The notes: generated by a model from the sequence alone, not told the origin. A stretch of DNA of 64,000 nucleotides from Streptomyces collinus Tu 365 (GCF_000444875.1 NC_021985.1:5228170-5292169), one strand, 5' to 3'; shown: positions 39,826-48,591, numbered from the stretch's first letter. A program made the numbers and translations.

Positions 39826-41499
39826 ATCGACGCGTCCAGCAGCCCTCCGCTCACCGCTCAGTCGACAGTCGCGGTAGAGCTCGCGGGCATCACCAAGCGA
39901 TTCCCCGGTGTGGTGGCCAACCACGACATCCACCTGACGGTCCGCAAGGGCACCGTGCACGCCCTCGTCGGCGAGAACGGCGCCGGCAAGTCGACCCTGA
40001 TGAAGATCCTCTACGGCATGCAGAAGCCGGACGAGGGCACCATCGCCATCGACGGCGAGCAGGTGAGCTTCTCCAGCCCGGCCGACGCCATCGCCCGCGG
40101 CATCGGCATGGTCCACCAGCACTTCATGCTGGCCGACAACCTGACCGTGCTGGAGAACGTGGTGCTCGGCAGCGAGAAGCTGTTCGGCATCGGCGGCGGC
40201 GCCCGCAAGAAGATCAAGGAGATCTCCGACCGCTACGGCCTCGGCATCCGTCCGGACGCCCTGGTCGAGGACCTCGGCGTGGCCGACCGCCAGCGCGTGG
40301 AGATCCTCAAGGTCCTCTTCCGCGGTGCGCGCACCCTGATCCTCGACGAGCCGACCGCCGTGCTCGTCCCGCAGGAGGTCGACGCGCTCTTCGACAACCT
40401 GCGCGAGCTGAAGGCCGAGGGCCTCTCGGTCATCTTCATCTCCCACAAGCTGGGCGAGGTGCTGTCCGTCGCCGACGACATCACCGTCATCCGGCGCGGC
40501 ACGACCGTCGGGACCGCCGTCCCGGCCGAGACCACCCCGCGCCAGCTCGCCGAGCTGATGGTCGGCAGCGAGCTGCCCACCCCGGAGACCGCCGAGTCCA
40601 CGGTCACCGACCGCGCGGTGCTGGAGGTCAGGAACCTCACCGTGCACGCCCGCGGCGCCGTCTCCATGGGCACGGAGGAGGAGCCCGCGGCCGGGGGCCT
40701 CACCGAGTTCGCGCCCGCAGGCGCGGTCAAGAAGGTCCTCGACGACGTCACCTTCACCATCCACGCCGGCGAGGTCATGGGCATCGCCGGTGTCGAGGGC
40801 AACGGCCAGACCGAGCTGATCGACGCGCTGATCGGCACCAAGCACGCCGACTCCGGGCAGATCGTCTTCCTCGGCGAGGACATCACCCCCTGGGCCACCC
40901 GCAAGCGCCGCGAGTCCGGCGTCGGCTACATCCCCGAGGACCGCCACCGCCAGGGCCTGCTGCTGGAGTCCCCGCTGTGGGAGAACCGCATCCTCGGCCA
41001 CGTCACCGAGAAGCCCAACGCCAAGGGCTTCTGGCTGAACCCCAAGGGCGCCCAGGCCGACACCCGCCGGATCGTCGAGGAGTACGACGTCCGCACCCCC
41101 GGCATCGACGTCACCGCCGCCTCCCTGTCCGGCGGCAACCAGCAGAAGCTGATCGTCGGCCGCGAGATGAGCCACGACCCCAAGTTCCTGATCGCCGCCC
41201 ACCCCACCCGCGGTGTGGACGTCGGCGCCCAGGCGCAGATCTGGGACCGCATCCGCGAGGCCCGCCGCGAGGGCCTGGCCGTGCTGCTGATCTCCGCCGA
41301 CCTCGACGAGCTGATCGGCCTGTCGGACACCCTGCGCGTCATCTACGACGGCAGGCTGGTCGCCGACGCCGACCCGGCCACCATCACGCCGGAGGAGCTC
41401 GGCACGGCCATGACGGGTGCCGCGTCCGGTCACCTGGAGCACGAAGAGACCGCCCCCGAGGGCGCCGACAACGCCGGTCCGGAGGACGAGACCCGATGA
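39826..41499 (+). CDS. Nucleoside ABC transporter ATPase (double-domain), apparent ATC start
   Basis: A 557-aa protein with two ATPase domains, as in the BmpB/YufO and sugar RbsA type. Domain 1: GENGAGKST (Walker A), RQRVEILKVLFRGARTLILDEPTAVL (degenerate signature plus Walker B). Domain 2: VEGNGQTELIDALIG (degenerate A), LSGGNQQKLIVGRE, AAHPTRGVDVGAQ. The reading frame is open from a TAA at 39772 but has no ATG, GTG or TTG before GTG 39910. Starting there would cut the first beta strand (VAVELAGITKRFPGVVANHD). GAGGAGA lies 7 bp before an ATC at 39826, so translation most likely starts at ATC (or the base is a sequencing error for ATG). First gene of a five-gene operon; the stop overlaps the permease ATG (ATGA). 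Confidence 0.9.
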   Translation: MDASSSPPLTAQSTVAVELAGITKRFPGVVANHDIHLTVRKGTVHALVGENGAGKSTLMKILYGMQKPDEGTIAIDGEQVSFSSPADAIARGIGMVHQHFMLADNLTVLENVVLGSEKLFGIGGGARKKIKEISDRYGLGIRPDALVEDLGVADRQRVEILKVLFRGARTLILDEPTAVLVPQEVDALFDNLRELKAEGLSVIFISHKLGEVLSVADDITVIRRGTTVGTAVPAETTPRQLAELMVGSELPTPETAESTVTDRAVLEVRNLTVHARGAVSMGTEEEPAAGGLTEFAPAGAVKKVLDDVTFTIHAGEVMGIAGVEGNGQTELIDALIGTKHADSGQIVFLGEDITPWATRKRRESGVGYIPEDRHRQGLLLESPLWENRILGHVTEKPNAKGFWLNPKGAQADTRRIVEEYDVRTPGIDVTAASLSGGNQQKLIVGREMSHDPKFLIAAHPTRGVDVGAQAQIWDRIREARREGLAVLLISADLDELIGLSDTLRVIYDGRLVADADPATITPEELGTAMTGAASGHLEHEETAPEGADNAGPEDETR

Positions 41500-42617
41500 A
41501 GAAGTTCGACAAGGAGCGGGCGCTCGTCGCGGTGGCCGGACCGGTCATCGCGATCGTCCTGGCGATCGTGCTGACCTCGGTGGTCCTGCTCGCCTCGGGC
41601 AAGAACCCGATCGAGCCCTACGTCCTGATGCTGCAGCAGTTGCCGTACTCGGACATCCAGGTGCTGATCATCAATCAGGCGTCGCTGTACTACATCGCCG
41701 CCATCGCGGTCGCCCTCGGCTTCCGCATGAACCTGTTCAACATCGGTGTCGACGGCCAGTACCGCCTCGCCGCGGTGATGACCGCCGTCGTCGGCGCGCA
41801 CGTGGCCCTGCCCGGCGTCCTGCAGATCCCGTTGCTGCTGATCGTCGCCATGGCCACCGGCGCCTTCTGGGCCGGCATCGCCGGTGTCCTGAAGGTCACC
41901 CGGGGCGTCAGCGAGGTCGTCGCGACGATCATGCTGAACTCGATCGCCACCGCCGTCATCGGCTACGTCACCCTCACCGACGTGTGGGGCGTGCAGATCG
42001 GCGACAACGTGACGACCGGCGTGATGAAGAAGTCCGGCTGGTTCCCGGGCATCAACCTCGGCTCGGACGTCGGCGAGATCTACGGCCTGGTCTTCCTCGC
42101 CGTCGTCCTCGGCATCGGCTACTGGGTGGTGCTCAACCGCACCCGCTTCGGCTTCGACCTGCGCGCCACCGGCGCCTCGGAGACCGCCGCCGCGGCCTCC
42201 GGTGTCGACGCCAAGCGCATGGTGCTGGTCTCCATGCTGATCTCCGGCGCCATCGCGGGCCTGGCCGGTCTGCCGCTGCTGCTCGGCGACACCCACACCT
42301 ACAGCCTGAGCTTCCCCGCCGGCCTCGGCTTCACCGCCATCGGCATCGCCCTGCTCGGCCGCAACAACCCCGGCGGCATCGCGCTCGCCGCCCTGCTGTG
42401 GGCCTTCCTCGACAAGGCCTCGCCCGCCCTGGACTACGCGACCCCGGTGGCGTACGACAAGGAGATCGCCACGATCATGCAGGGCCTGATCGTCTTCGCG
42501 GTCGTCATCTCGTACGAGGCCGTACGGCAGTGGGGCCTGCGCCGCCAGCAGAAGCGGGTCGGCGCGGAGCTGGCCGCGGCCGCCGCTCAGAACACCAAGA
42601 AGGAGGTGGCGGCCTGA
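41496..42617 (+). CDS. Nucleoside ABC transporter permease 1
   Basis: A 373-aa membrane permease of the BPD_transp_2 (branched-chain/ribose/nucleoside) family with about ten helices. Recognisable parts: GFRMNLFNIGVDGQYRLAAV, TRGVSEVVATIMLNSIA, NRTRFGFDLRATGASETAAAASGVDAKRMVL (the EAA-like coupling loop contacting the ATPase) and GFTAIGIALLGRNNPGGIALAALLWAF. Starts by ATGA overlap with the ATPase and ends by TGATG overlap with permease 2. It carries nucleosides inward together with permease 2. Confidence 0.93.
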   Translation: MKKFDKERALVAVAGPVIAIVLAIVLTSVVLLASGKNPIEPYVLMLQQLPYSDIQVLIINQASLYYIAAIAVALGFRMNLFNIGVDGQYRLAAVMTAVVGAHVALPGVLQIPLLLIVAMATGAFWAGIAGVLKVTRGVSEVVATIMLNSIATAVIGYVTLTDVWGVQIGDNVTTGVMKKSGWFPGINLGSDVGEIYGLVFLAVVLGIGYWVVLNRTRFGFDLRATGASETAAAASGVDAKRMVLVSMLISGAIAGLAGLPLLLGDTHTYSLSFPAGLGFTAIGIALLGRNNPGGIALAALLWAFLDKASPALDYATPVAYDKEIATIMQGLIVFAVVISYEAVRQWGLRRQQKRVGAELAAAAAQNTKKEVAA

Positions 42618-43879
42618 TGTCCACCGCGACCATCGCCAAGCCGCAGGCGAAGCAGCCCGGCAAGGGCGGCCGCCGAATGTCGCTCCCGGTACTCCTGCTG
42701 GTCATCGCGGGCGTGCTGGTGCTGACCTCGATCGTCCGCCTGATCACCGGTGCGGACGGCATCACCTCGGTCGGGCAGATGTCCACCGCGCTGCAGCTCG
42801 CCGTGCCGATCGGCCTCGCCGGCCTCGGCGGCCTGTGGGCCGAGCGCGCGGGCGTCGTCAACATCGGCCTCGAGGGCATGATGATCCTCGGCACCTGGTT
42901 CGGCGCCTGGGCCGGCTACCAGTGGGGCCCGTGGGCCGGCATCGCCTTCGGCATCATCGGCGGCGCGCTCGGCGCCGTCCTGCACGCCGTCGCCACCGTC
43001 ACGTTCAACGTCAACCACATCGTCTCCGGTGTGGCGCTGAACATCCTGGCCCTCGGCGTCACCCGCTACCTGTCGAAGTTCACCTTCGCCGACGCCCCGC
43101 AGGGCTCCACCAAGCAGTCCCCGCCGATCGACTCGCTCGGCGAGTTCAGCATCCCGGGGCTGTCGGACTGGCTGAACACGCTGAACGGCAAGCACTGGTT
43201 CCTGGTCTCCGACATCGCCGGCCTGCTCGGCGGCCTGGTCACCGACCTGTCGCCGCTGACCGTCATCGCCGTCGCGCTCGTCCCGCTGACCTGGTGGGTG
43301 CTGTGGCGCACCGCGTTCGGCCTGCGCCTGCGCTCCTGCGGCGAGAACCCGGTGGCGGCCGAGTCCCTCGGCGTCAACGTGTACAAGTACAAGTACATCG
43401 CGGTGATCATCTCCGGCGGCTTCGCCGGCCTCGGCGGCGCCTTCCTGTCGATCGTGGCGTCCAACGTGTACCTCGACGGCCAGACGGCCGGCCGCGGCTA
43501 CATCGGTCTCGCCGCGATGATCTTCGGCAACTGGATGCCGGGCGGCCTCGCCCTCGGCGCCGGCCTGTTCGGCTACACCGACAGCCTCAACCTGCGCGGC
43601 GGCACCACCAACGTGCACGCGCTGATCCTGCTGGTGGCGATCCTGCTGGTGATCGGCGCCGCCTACCTGGCCTGGCGCAAGAAGTACGTCCCGGCCGTCG
43701 TCACGGTCGTCGTCGCGGCCCTGATGTTCCTCTGGTACACCTCCACCAACGAGGTCCCGCGGCAGCTCGTGACGGCCACCCCGTACATCGTCACGCTGCT
43801 CGTCCTGTCGCTGTCCGCGCAGAAGCTGCGCATGCCGAAGGCGGACGGCCTGCCGTACCGCAAGGGGCAGGGCAAGTGA
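42617..43879 (+). CDS. Nucleoside ABC transporter permease 2
   Basis: A 420-aa second permease of the same family: AVPIGLAGLGGLWAERAGVVNIGLEGMMILGTWFGAW, FNVNHIVSGVALNILALG, GLRLRSCGENPVAAESLGVNVYKYKYIAVI (coupling loop) and GRGYIGLAAMIFGNWMPGGLALGAGLFGYTD. An extra C-terminal helical pair (residues about 340-405) is present. The ATG 42617 overlaps the previous stop; its own stop overlaps the cytidine deaminase GTG (GTGA), so uptake and the first catabolic step are coupled. Confidence 0.93.
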   Translation: MSTATIAKPQAKQPGKGGRRMSLPVLLLVIAGVLVLTSIVRLITGADGITSVGQMSTALQLAVPIGLAGLGGLWAERAGVVNIGLEGMMILGTWFGAWAGYQWGPWAGIAFGIIGGALGAVLHAVATVTFNVNHIVSGVALNILALGVTRYLSKFTFADAPQGSTKQSPPIDSLGEFSIPGLSDWLNTLNGKHWFLVSDIAGLLGGLVTDLSPLTVIAVALVPLTWWVLWRTAFGLRLRSCGENPVAAESLGVNVYKYKYIAVIISGGFAGLGGAFLSIVASNVYLDGQTAGRGYIGLAAMIFGNWMPGGLALGAGLFGYTDSLNLRGGTTNVHALILLVAILLVIGAAYLAWRKKYVPAVVTVVVAALMFLWYTSTNEVPRQLVTATPYIVTLLVLSLSAQKLRMPKADGLPYRKGQGK

Positions 43880-44277
43880 CCGCCCCGGCCGACGTCGACT
43901 GGGAGGCGCTGCGGGCCGAGGCGCGGGAGGCCATGTCCCACGCCTACGCCCCCTACTCGGGCTACCCGGTCGGCGTGGCCGCCCTGGTCGACGACGGGCG
44001 CACGGTCACCGGCTGCAACGTGGAGAACGCCTCCTACGGGCTGGGCCTGTGCGCCGAGTGCGGGCTGGTCTCGCAGCTCCAGCGCACGGGCGGCGGCCGC
44101 CTCACGCACTTCACCTGCGTGGACGGCGAGGGCGCGCTGCTCGTCCCGTGCGGCCGCTGCCGCCAGCTCCTGTACGAGTTCGGCGGGCCCGAGCTGCTGC
44201 TCGACACCCCGGCGGGCGTCCTCGCGCTCTCCGAGATGCTGCCCCAGGCCTTCGGCCCGGGCCATCTCACCAAGTAA
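43876..44277 (+). CDS. cdd: Cytidine deaminase
   Basis: A 133-aa zinc enzyme that deaminates cytidine and deoxycytidine to uridine and deoxyuridine. The zinc and catalytic motif is NVENASYGLGLCAECGLV (CAE form) and the second ligand pair is PCGRCRQLLYEF. Length matches the small tetrameric class. The GTG 43876 overlaps the permease stop by 4 nt. A perfect 13-bp hairpin lies between it and deoA, which may reduce read-through or set the ratio of the two enzymes. Confidence 0.95.
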   Translation: MTAPADVDWEALRAEAREAMSHAYAPYSGYPVGVAALVDDGRTVTGCNVENASYGLGLCAECGLVSQLQRTGGGRLTHFTCVDGEGALLVPCGRCRQLLYEFGGPELLLDTPAGVLALSEMLPQAFGPGHLTK

Positions 44278-44284
44278 CTCCCGT

Positions 44285-44315
44285 ACGGCCCCCCTGACCT
44301 GTTCAGGGGGGCCGT
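44285..44315 (+). terminator. Intra-operon hairpin between cdd and deoA
   Basis: A 13-bp perfect stem, ACGGCCCCCCTGA (44285-44297) with TCAGGGGGGCCGT (44303-44315), loop CCTGT. The deoA ribosome site (GGAAGGAAA) begins 17 bp after it, too close for a separate promoter. It may be a partial terminator or an RNA-processing/stability element. Confidence 0.75.
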
Positions 44316-44343
44316 GCACTTCGCACCTCCCGGAAGGAAAGTC

Positions 44344-45627
44344 ATGGCCATGGACGCCATCTCCGTCATCCGCAGCAAGCGGGACCGCGGTGAGCTGACC
44401 GACGAGCAGATCGACTGGGTCATCGACGCGTACACCCGCGGCGAGGTCGCCGACTACCAGATGGCCGCGCTCAACATGGCGATCCTGCTCAACGGCATGA
44501 ACCGCCGCGAGATCTCCCGCTGGACCGCGGCCATGATCGCCTCCGGCGAGCGCATGGACTTCTCCTCGCTCTCCCGCCCCACGGCGGACAAGCACTCCAC
44601 CGGCGGCGTCGGCGACAAGATCACCCTCCCGCTCGCCCCGCTCGTCGCGGCCTGCGGCGCGGCCGTCCCGCAGCTCTCGGGCCGCGGCCTCGGCCACACC
44701 GGCGGCACCCTGGACAAGCTGGAGTCCATCCCCGGCTGGCGGGCCCTGCTCTCCAACGAGGAGATGCTGCACGTCCTGGACACCACGGGCGCGGTGATCT
44801 GCGCCGCGGGCGACGGCCTCGCCCCGGCCGACAAGAAGCTGTACGCCCTGCGCGACGTCACCGGCACGGTCGAGGCGATCCCGCTGATCGCCTCCTCGAT
44901 CATGTCGAAGAAGATCGCCGAGGGCACCGGCTCGCTGGTCCTGGACGTGAAGGTCGGCAGCGGCGCCTTCATGAAGACGATCGAGGACGCGCGGGAGCTC
45001 GCCGCGACGATGGTCGGCCTCGGCACCGACCACGGCGTGAAGACGGTCGCGCTCCTCACGGACATGGCCACCCCCCTCGGCCTGACCGCGGGCAACGCCC
45101 TCGAGGTCCGCGAGTCGGTCGAGGTCCTGGCCGGCGGCGGTCCCGCGGACGTCGTGGAGCTGACGGTCGCGCTGGCCCGCGAGATGCTGGACGCGGCCGG
45201 GGTCAAGGACGCCGACCCGGCGAAGGCGCTGGCCGACGGCTCCGCGATGGACGTCTGGCGGCGGATGATCGCCGCCCAGGGCGGCGACCCGGACGCCGAG
45301 CTGCCCACGTCGAAGGAGCAGCACGTCGTCAAGGCGCCGTCCTCCGGTGTGCTGACCCGCCTGGACGCCTACGACATCGGCGTCGCCGCCTGGCGCCTCG
45401 GCGCGGGCCGGGCCCGCAAGGAGGACCCGGTGCAGGCCGGCGCGGGCGTCGAGATGCACGCCAAGCCGGGCGACACGGTGACCGCGGGCCAGCCCCTGCT
45501 GACCCTGCACACCGACACCCCGGAGCGCTTCGACTACGCCCTCCAGGCGGTCGAGGGCTCCTACGACATCGCGGCCCCGGGCACCGACTTCACGGCGTCG
45601 CCGGTCGTGCTGGAACGTATCGCCTGA
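44344..45627 (+). CDS. deoA: Thymidine/pyrimidine-nucleoside phosphorylase
   Basis: A 427-aa enzyme that splits thymidine and deoxyuridine (and possibly uridine) with phosphate. GGAAGGAAA precedes ATG 44344. Signature parts: the N-terminal helical domain MDAISVIRSKRDRGELTDEQIDW, the phosphate loop TADKHSTGGVGDKITLPLAPL, the segment SGRGLGHTGGTLDKLESIPG (signature), IPLIASSIMSKKIAEGTGSLVLDVKVGSGAFMK, and the C-terminal PYNP_C domain (VVKAPSSGVLTRLDAYDIGVAAW). The product deoxyribose-1-phosphate feeds central metabolism. Last gene of the transporter operon; a terminator follows. Confidence 0.95.
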   Translation: MAMDAISVIRSKRDRGELTDEQIDWVIDAYTRGEVADYQMAALNMAILLNGMNRREISRWTAAMIASGERMDFSSLSRPTADKHSTGGVGDKITLPLAPLVAACGAAVPQLSGRGLGHTGGTLDKLESIPGWRALLSNEEMLHVLDTTGAVICAAGDGLAPADKKLYALRDVTGTVEAIPLIASSIMSKKIAEGTGSLVLDVKVGSGAFMKTIEDARELAATMVGLGTDHGVKTVALLTDMATPLGLTAGNALEVRESVEVLAGGGPADVVELTVALAREMLDAAGVKDADPAKALADGSAMDVWRRMIAAQGGDPDAELPTSKEQHVVKAPSSGVLTRLDAYDIGVAAWRLGAGRARKEDPVQAGAGVEMHAKPGDTVTAGQPLLTLHTDTPERFDYALQAVEGSYDIAAPGTDFTASPVVLERIA

Positions 45628-45649
45628 TCAGGGGTTTTCCCGTTCGGGT

Positions 45650-45683
45650 GAAGGGGATCGGTGGACCTGCACCGGTCCCCTTC
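45650..45683 (+). terminator. Terminator of the nucleoside operon
   Basis: GAAGGGGATCGGTG (45650-45663) pairs with CACCGGTCCCCTTC (45670-45683) with one T-G wobble, loop GACCTG. Confidence 0.85.
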
Positions 45684-45722
45684 GGCATGCTGGGATCGGT
45701 GACGCACCGATTGGAGACCGCC

Positions 45723-46307
45723 GTGAGCGCACTCACCGTCAGCCAGGACCCCGACCAGAACTGGGACGACCTCGTCCGGTACTGGGAGGAGATGGAGTGG
45801 CCCGAGGGCAGCAAGGTGGAGATCATCGAGGGGATCATCACCGTGTCACCTGCTCCCGCGTTCCGCCACAACGTGATCGCGGCACGCATTCAGCGTCGCC
45901 TCTACTCAGTGATCCCCGAGGACTGGGAGATCTTCCAGACTTTGGCGATCGCCGTGCCCTCCCGCCTCGGCATGCTCATCCCGGACTTGGTGGTGACTCC
46001 GGTGCCGGAGCGCCTCGGGGCGGAGTCGCACATTCCGGCCGCCCTCGCCGAACTCGTCGTCGAGGTGACATCCAGGTCCAACGCTGGGCACGACCGCGTC
46101 AGCAAGCCCGCCGCCTACGCGACCGCGGGCATTCCGCTCTACCTCCTCGTCGACCCCTGGGCGCCCGGCGGTCCCACGGCGACGCTGTACGGGGAGCCCA
46201 AGGGCGAGGTCTACCGGACTCTGAGCGCCGTGAAGTTCGGCGATCCCGTCAAGTTGCCGGAGCCGTTCGACCTCACGATCGACACGGGCGAGTTCCCCGT
46301 CGACTGA
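45723..46307 (+). CDS. Uma2-family (DUF820) putative endonuclease
   Basis: A 194-aa protein from GTG 45723, with GGAG 7 bp ahead; earlier in-frame starts (45648, 45687, 45699) overlap the deoA terminator. The PD-(D/E)XK-like Uma2 pattern is present: WPEGSKVEIIEGIITVSPAPAFRHNVIAARI, GMLIPDLVVTP (catalytic Asp), and LVVEVTSRSNAGHDRVSKPAAYATAGIPLYLLVDP (Glu-x-x and Lys). Role unknown; such genes are abundant in Streptomyces and cyanobacteria. It ends 3 bp from the convergent AEC gene. Confidence 0.85.
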   Translation: MSALTVSQDPDQNWDDLVRYWEEMEWPEGSKVEIIEGIITVSPAPAFRHNVIAARIQRRLYSVIPEDWEIFQTLAIAVPSRLGMLIPDLVVTPVPERLGAESHIPAALAELVVEVTSRSNAGHDRVSKPAAYATAGIPLYLLVDPWAPGGPTATLYGEPKGEVYRTLSAVKFGDPVKLPEPFDLTIDTGEFPVD

Positions 46308-46310
46308 CCC

Positions 46311-47231
46311 TCACCCCAGCACCGCCGCCACCCCCACCAGCACCGGTACCGACACCACCGTCGACAGCAGGATCGACTCCCGCGCCAGGGACTCGGCCAC
46401 CCGGTAGCGGCTGGCGTAGGTGAACAGGTTCTGGGCGGCCGGGAGGGCCGAGGTGACCACCACGTCCAGCAGGGTGGCGCCGTGCAGGGCGAAGACGCCC
46501 TCCGCCAGCAGCCACGCCACCAGCGGCTGGCCCACCGACTTCAGCGCCACGGACAGCAGGACCGGGCGGCGGTCCCGGCCCCGGCCGGGGAGCGCGTTGC
46601 CGTGCAGGGACATGCCGAAGGCCAGCAGGGCCGCCGGGACGGACATGTTGCCGATCAGTGTCAGCGGGCTCATCAGGGGGCCCGGCAGCCGCCACCCCGC
46701 CGCCGAGACCAGGACCCCGGACAGCGAGCCCACCGCGATCGGATTGCGCAGCGGGGTCAGCAGGCGCCGCCACACCGTGCCCTTGCGGCCCGTGCCGGAC
46801 AGGTCGAGGACGGTGAGGGCGACCGGGGTGACCAGGACGACCTGGAAGAGCAGGACCGGGGCCACCAGCGACGCGTCGCCCAGGACGTACGCCGCGATCG
46901 GGATGCCCAGGTTGCCGGAGTTCACGTAGCCCGAGCACAGGGCGCCGACGGTGGTGCGGCCCACGCCCCAGCGCCCGAGCGCGCCGACCGCCGCGAACAG
47001 CCCGCAGACCACCGCCGTGCTCAGGGCCGTGACGAGCAGCCGCGCCGAGAAGAGGACCGACAGATCGGCCTTCGCCAGCGTGGTGAACAGCAGTGCCGGA
47101 CCCGCCACCGTGAACGCCAGCCCGGTCAGCACCGCGGCGCCCTGGTCGCCGAGCGTCCCGCGCCGCCCGAGCACATAGCCCACCCCGATGACGACCGCGA
47201 TCACCGCGAACCCGCTCAGCACCCCCTGCAC
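46311..47231 (-). CDS. AEC (auxin efflux carrier)-family transporter
   Basis: A 306-aa membrane protein with about ten helices in two inverted halves: VLSGFAVIAVVIGVGYVLGRRG, then ALCSGYVNSGNLGIPIAAYVLG (the NxGNxG motif of the family) and, in the second half, VVVTSALPAAQNLFTYASRYRV. GTG 47231 is chosen for the GAGGGTGG about 6 bp ahead. Members export malate, malonate or other small organic acids; the substrate here is unknown. Stops 3 bp from the Uma2 gene. Confidence 0.85.
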   Translation of the reverse strand: MQGVLSGFAVIAVVIGVGYVLGRRGTLGDQGAAVLTGLAFTVAGPALLFTTLAKADLSVLFSARLLVTALSTAVVCGLFAAVGALGRWGVGRTTVGALCSGYVNSGNLGIPIAAYVLGDASLVAPVLLFQVVLVTPVALTVLDLSGTGRKGTVWRRLLTPLRNPIAVGSLSGVLVSAAGWRLPGPLMSPLTLIGNMSVPAALLAFGMSLHGNALPGRGRDRRPVLLSVALKSVGQPLVAWLLAEGVFALHGATLLDVVVTSALPAAQNLFTYASRYRVAESLARESILLSTVVSVPVLVGVAAVLG

Positions 47232-47307
47232 GGGGCACCACCCTCGGGCGCGGGGGACCACCGGGTCAATGTGATCTTCGTCGGCCGCCCGTGACCCACG
47301 GCTCGCG

Positions 47308-47694
47308 ATGAGTTACGGCCCGCCCGCCGGTCTACCGCACGTGGATGCCAAGACACCCCCCGTGCTCATGCTCGCCGGCCCGGTCACCCGCGTGGAGGTG
47401 CCGGGCTGGTGCGACGAGGTGCGGTCGCTGCTGTGCGGGACCGGCGCGCGGGTCGTCGTGTGCGACACCGGCGGGCTCGGGCCGCCGGGCCTCGGCGCCG
47501 TCGACCTGCTGGCCCGGCTGGAGCTGGCCGCCCGCCGGGCCGGCGGGCGGATACGACTGCGCGATCCCGACCCGGCGCTACTCGGCCTGCTGGACCTCGT
47601 CGGGCTCCGCTTCCAGGTGGAGGGGGAGTCCGAACAGGGGGAACCACCGCTGGGTGTCGAGGAAGCAGTGGAACCCCGTGATCCGGCCGTCTGA
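47308..47694 (+). CDS. STAS-domain protein
   Basis: A 128-aa protein with a single STAS fold (SpoIIAA type): PPVLMLAGPVTRVEVPGWCDEVRSLL, VVVCDTGGLGPPGLGAVDLLARLELAARRAGGRIRLRDPDPALLGLLDLVGL. The conserved phosphorylatable Ser at the helix start is not obvious (the place reads GGLGPPGLGAVDLL), so it may not be a classical anti-anti-sigma switch. Its 3' end overlaps the convergent ECF sigma gene by 117 bp on the opposite strand; codons in the overlap still give the expected end for both proteins. Confidence 0.75.
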   Translation: MSYGPPAGLPHVDAKTPPVLMLAGPVTRVEVPGWCDEVRSLLCGTGARVVVCDTGGLGPPGLGAVDLLARLELAARRAGGRIRLRDPDPALLGLLDLVGLRFQVEGESEQGEPPLGVEEAVEPRDPAV

Positions 47695-48591
47695 GATCTC
47701 CAGCACCTGCACCGCCCAGGGGGTGAAACCGCCCTTCTCCTCGTCCGGCTTGTAGTGCGCGAAGCCGGGCAGCCCGTTGGCCTGGACCGGCAGCAGCCGG
47801 GAGCCGGCGCAGGAGGCGCCCAGGGTGGTCATGAAGCCGGTGATGTCGGCGGGGCCGCGCAGCCACAGGTCGAACGGCGGCATCGTCATGACGGCGTCCT
47901 CGTGGAGCAGCGCCGTGAGCGCCGTCATGTCGTAGCCCTCGAAGGCCTTCACGTAGCGCTCGAGGAGTTTTCGCTGCTCCTCGTCCAGCGGGTCGGAGAC
48001 CGAGCCCTCGGCGCCCGTCTCCGCGCGCTCGGCGAGCGTGGCCCGGGCCCGCTGCAGCGCGCTGTTGACCGAGGCGACCGAGGTGTCCAGCAGTTCGGCG
48101 ACCTCGCTCGCCCGCCAGGCCAGCACCTCGCGCAGGATCAGCACCGCCCGCTGCTTGGGCGGCAGTTGCTGCAGCGCCGCCATGAACGCCAGCCGGATCG
48201 ACTCCTTGGCGACGGCCGCCTCCGCCGGGTCGTCCTCCGTGGGCAGCACGCGCGCGTCGGGCATCGGCTCCAGCCAGGTGTGGTCGGGGCGCGGGGCGAG
48301 GGCGGCCCGGGCGAGCGGGGTCGCCTCGGTCAGGTCCATCGGACGGGCCCGCTTGTTCCCGGCCGTCAGCATGTCCAGGCAGACGTTGGTCGCGATCCGG
48401 TAGAGCCACGAGCGCAGACTGGAACGCCCCTCGAACTTGTCGTGACTCCGCCAGGCGCGCACCAGGGTGTCCTGCACCGCGTCCTCGGCCTCGAAGGAGG
48501 AGCCGAGCATGCGGTAGCAGTACCCGGTCAGTTCGGTCCGGTGCTTCTCCAGCGCGACCTCGAGGTCCGCCGTCGCCGTGCCGTCGCCCAT
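47578..48591 (-). CDS. ECF sigma factor with SnoaL-like C-terminal domain
   Basis: A 337-aa sigma factor. Region 2: HRTELTGYCYRMLGSSFEAEDAVQDTLVRAW with SLRSWLYRIATNVCLDML. Region 4: LQQLPPKQRAVLILREVLAWRASEVAELLDTSVASVNSALQRARATL. A C-terminal SnoaL/NTF2-like domain (about 215-325; LLERYVKAFEGYDMTALTALLHEDAVMTMPPFDLWLRG) replaces an anti-sigma partner in this SigG/SigX5-type group, where it is thought to modulate activity. No anti-sigma gene is adjacent, consistent with that. Convergent with the STAS gene. Confidence 0.9.
   Translation of the reverse strand: MGDGTATADLEVALEKHRTELTGYCYRMLGSSFEAEDAVQDTLVRAWRSHDKFEGRSSLRSWLYRIATNVCLDMLTAGNKRARPMDLTEATPLARAALAPRPDHTWLEPMPDARVLPTEDDPAEAAVAKESIRLAFMAALQQLPPKQRAVLILREVLAWRASEVAELLDTSVASVNSALQRARATLAERAETGAEGSVSDPLDEEQRKLLERYVKAFEGYDMTALTALLHEDAVMTMPPFDLWLRGPADITGFMTTLGASCAGSRLLPVQANGLPGFAHYKPDEEKGGFTPWAVQVLEISDGRITGFHCFLDTQRWFPLFGLPLHLEAEPDEVQQAE

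Noticed and set aside
39910..41499. ATPase gene starting at GTG 39910
   Set aside because: Would delete the first beta strand of the ATPase domain and has no ribosome site, while GAGGAGA stands correctly placed before ATC 39826.
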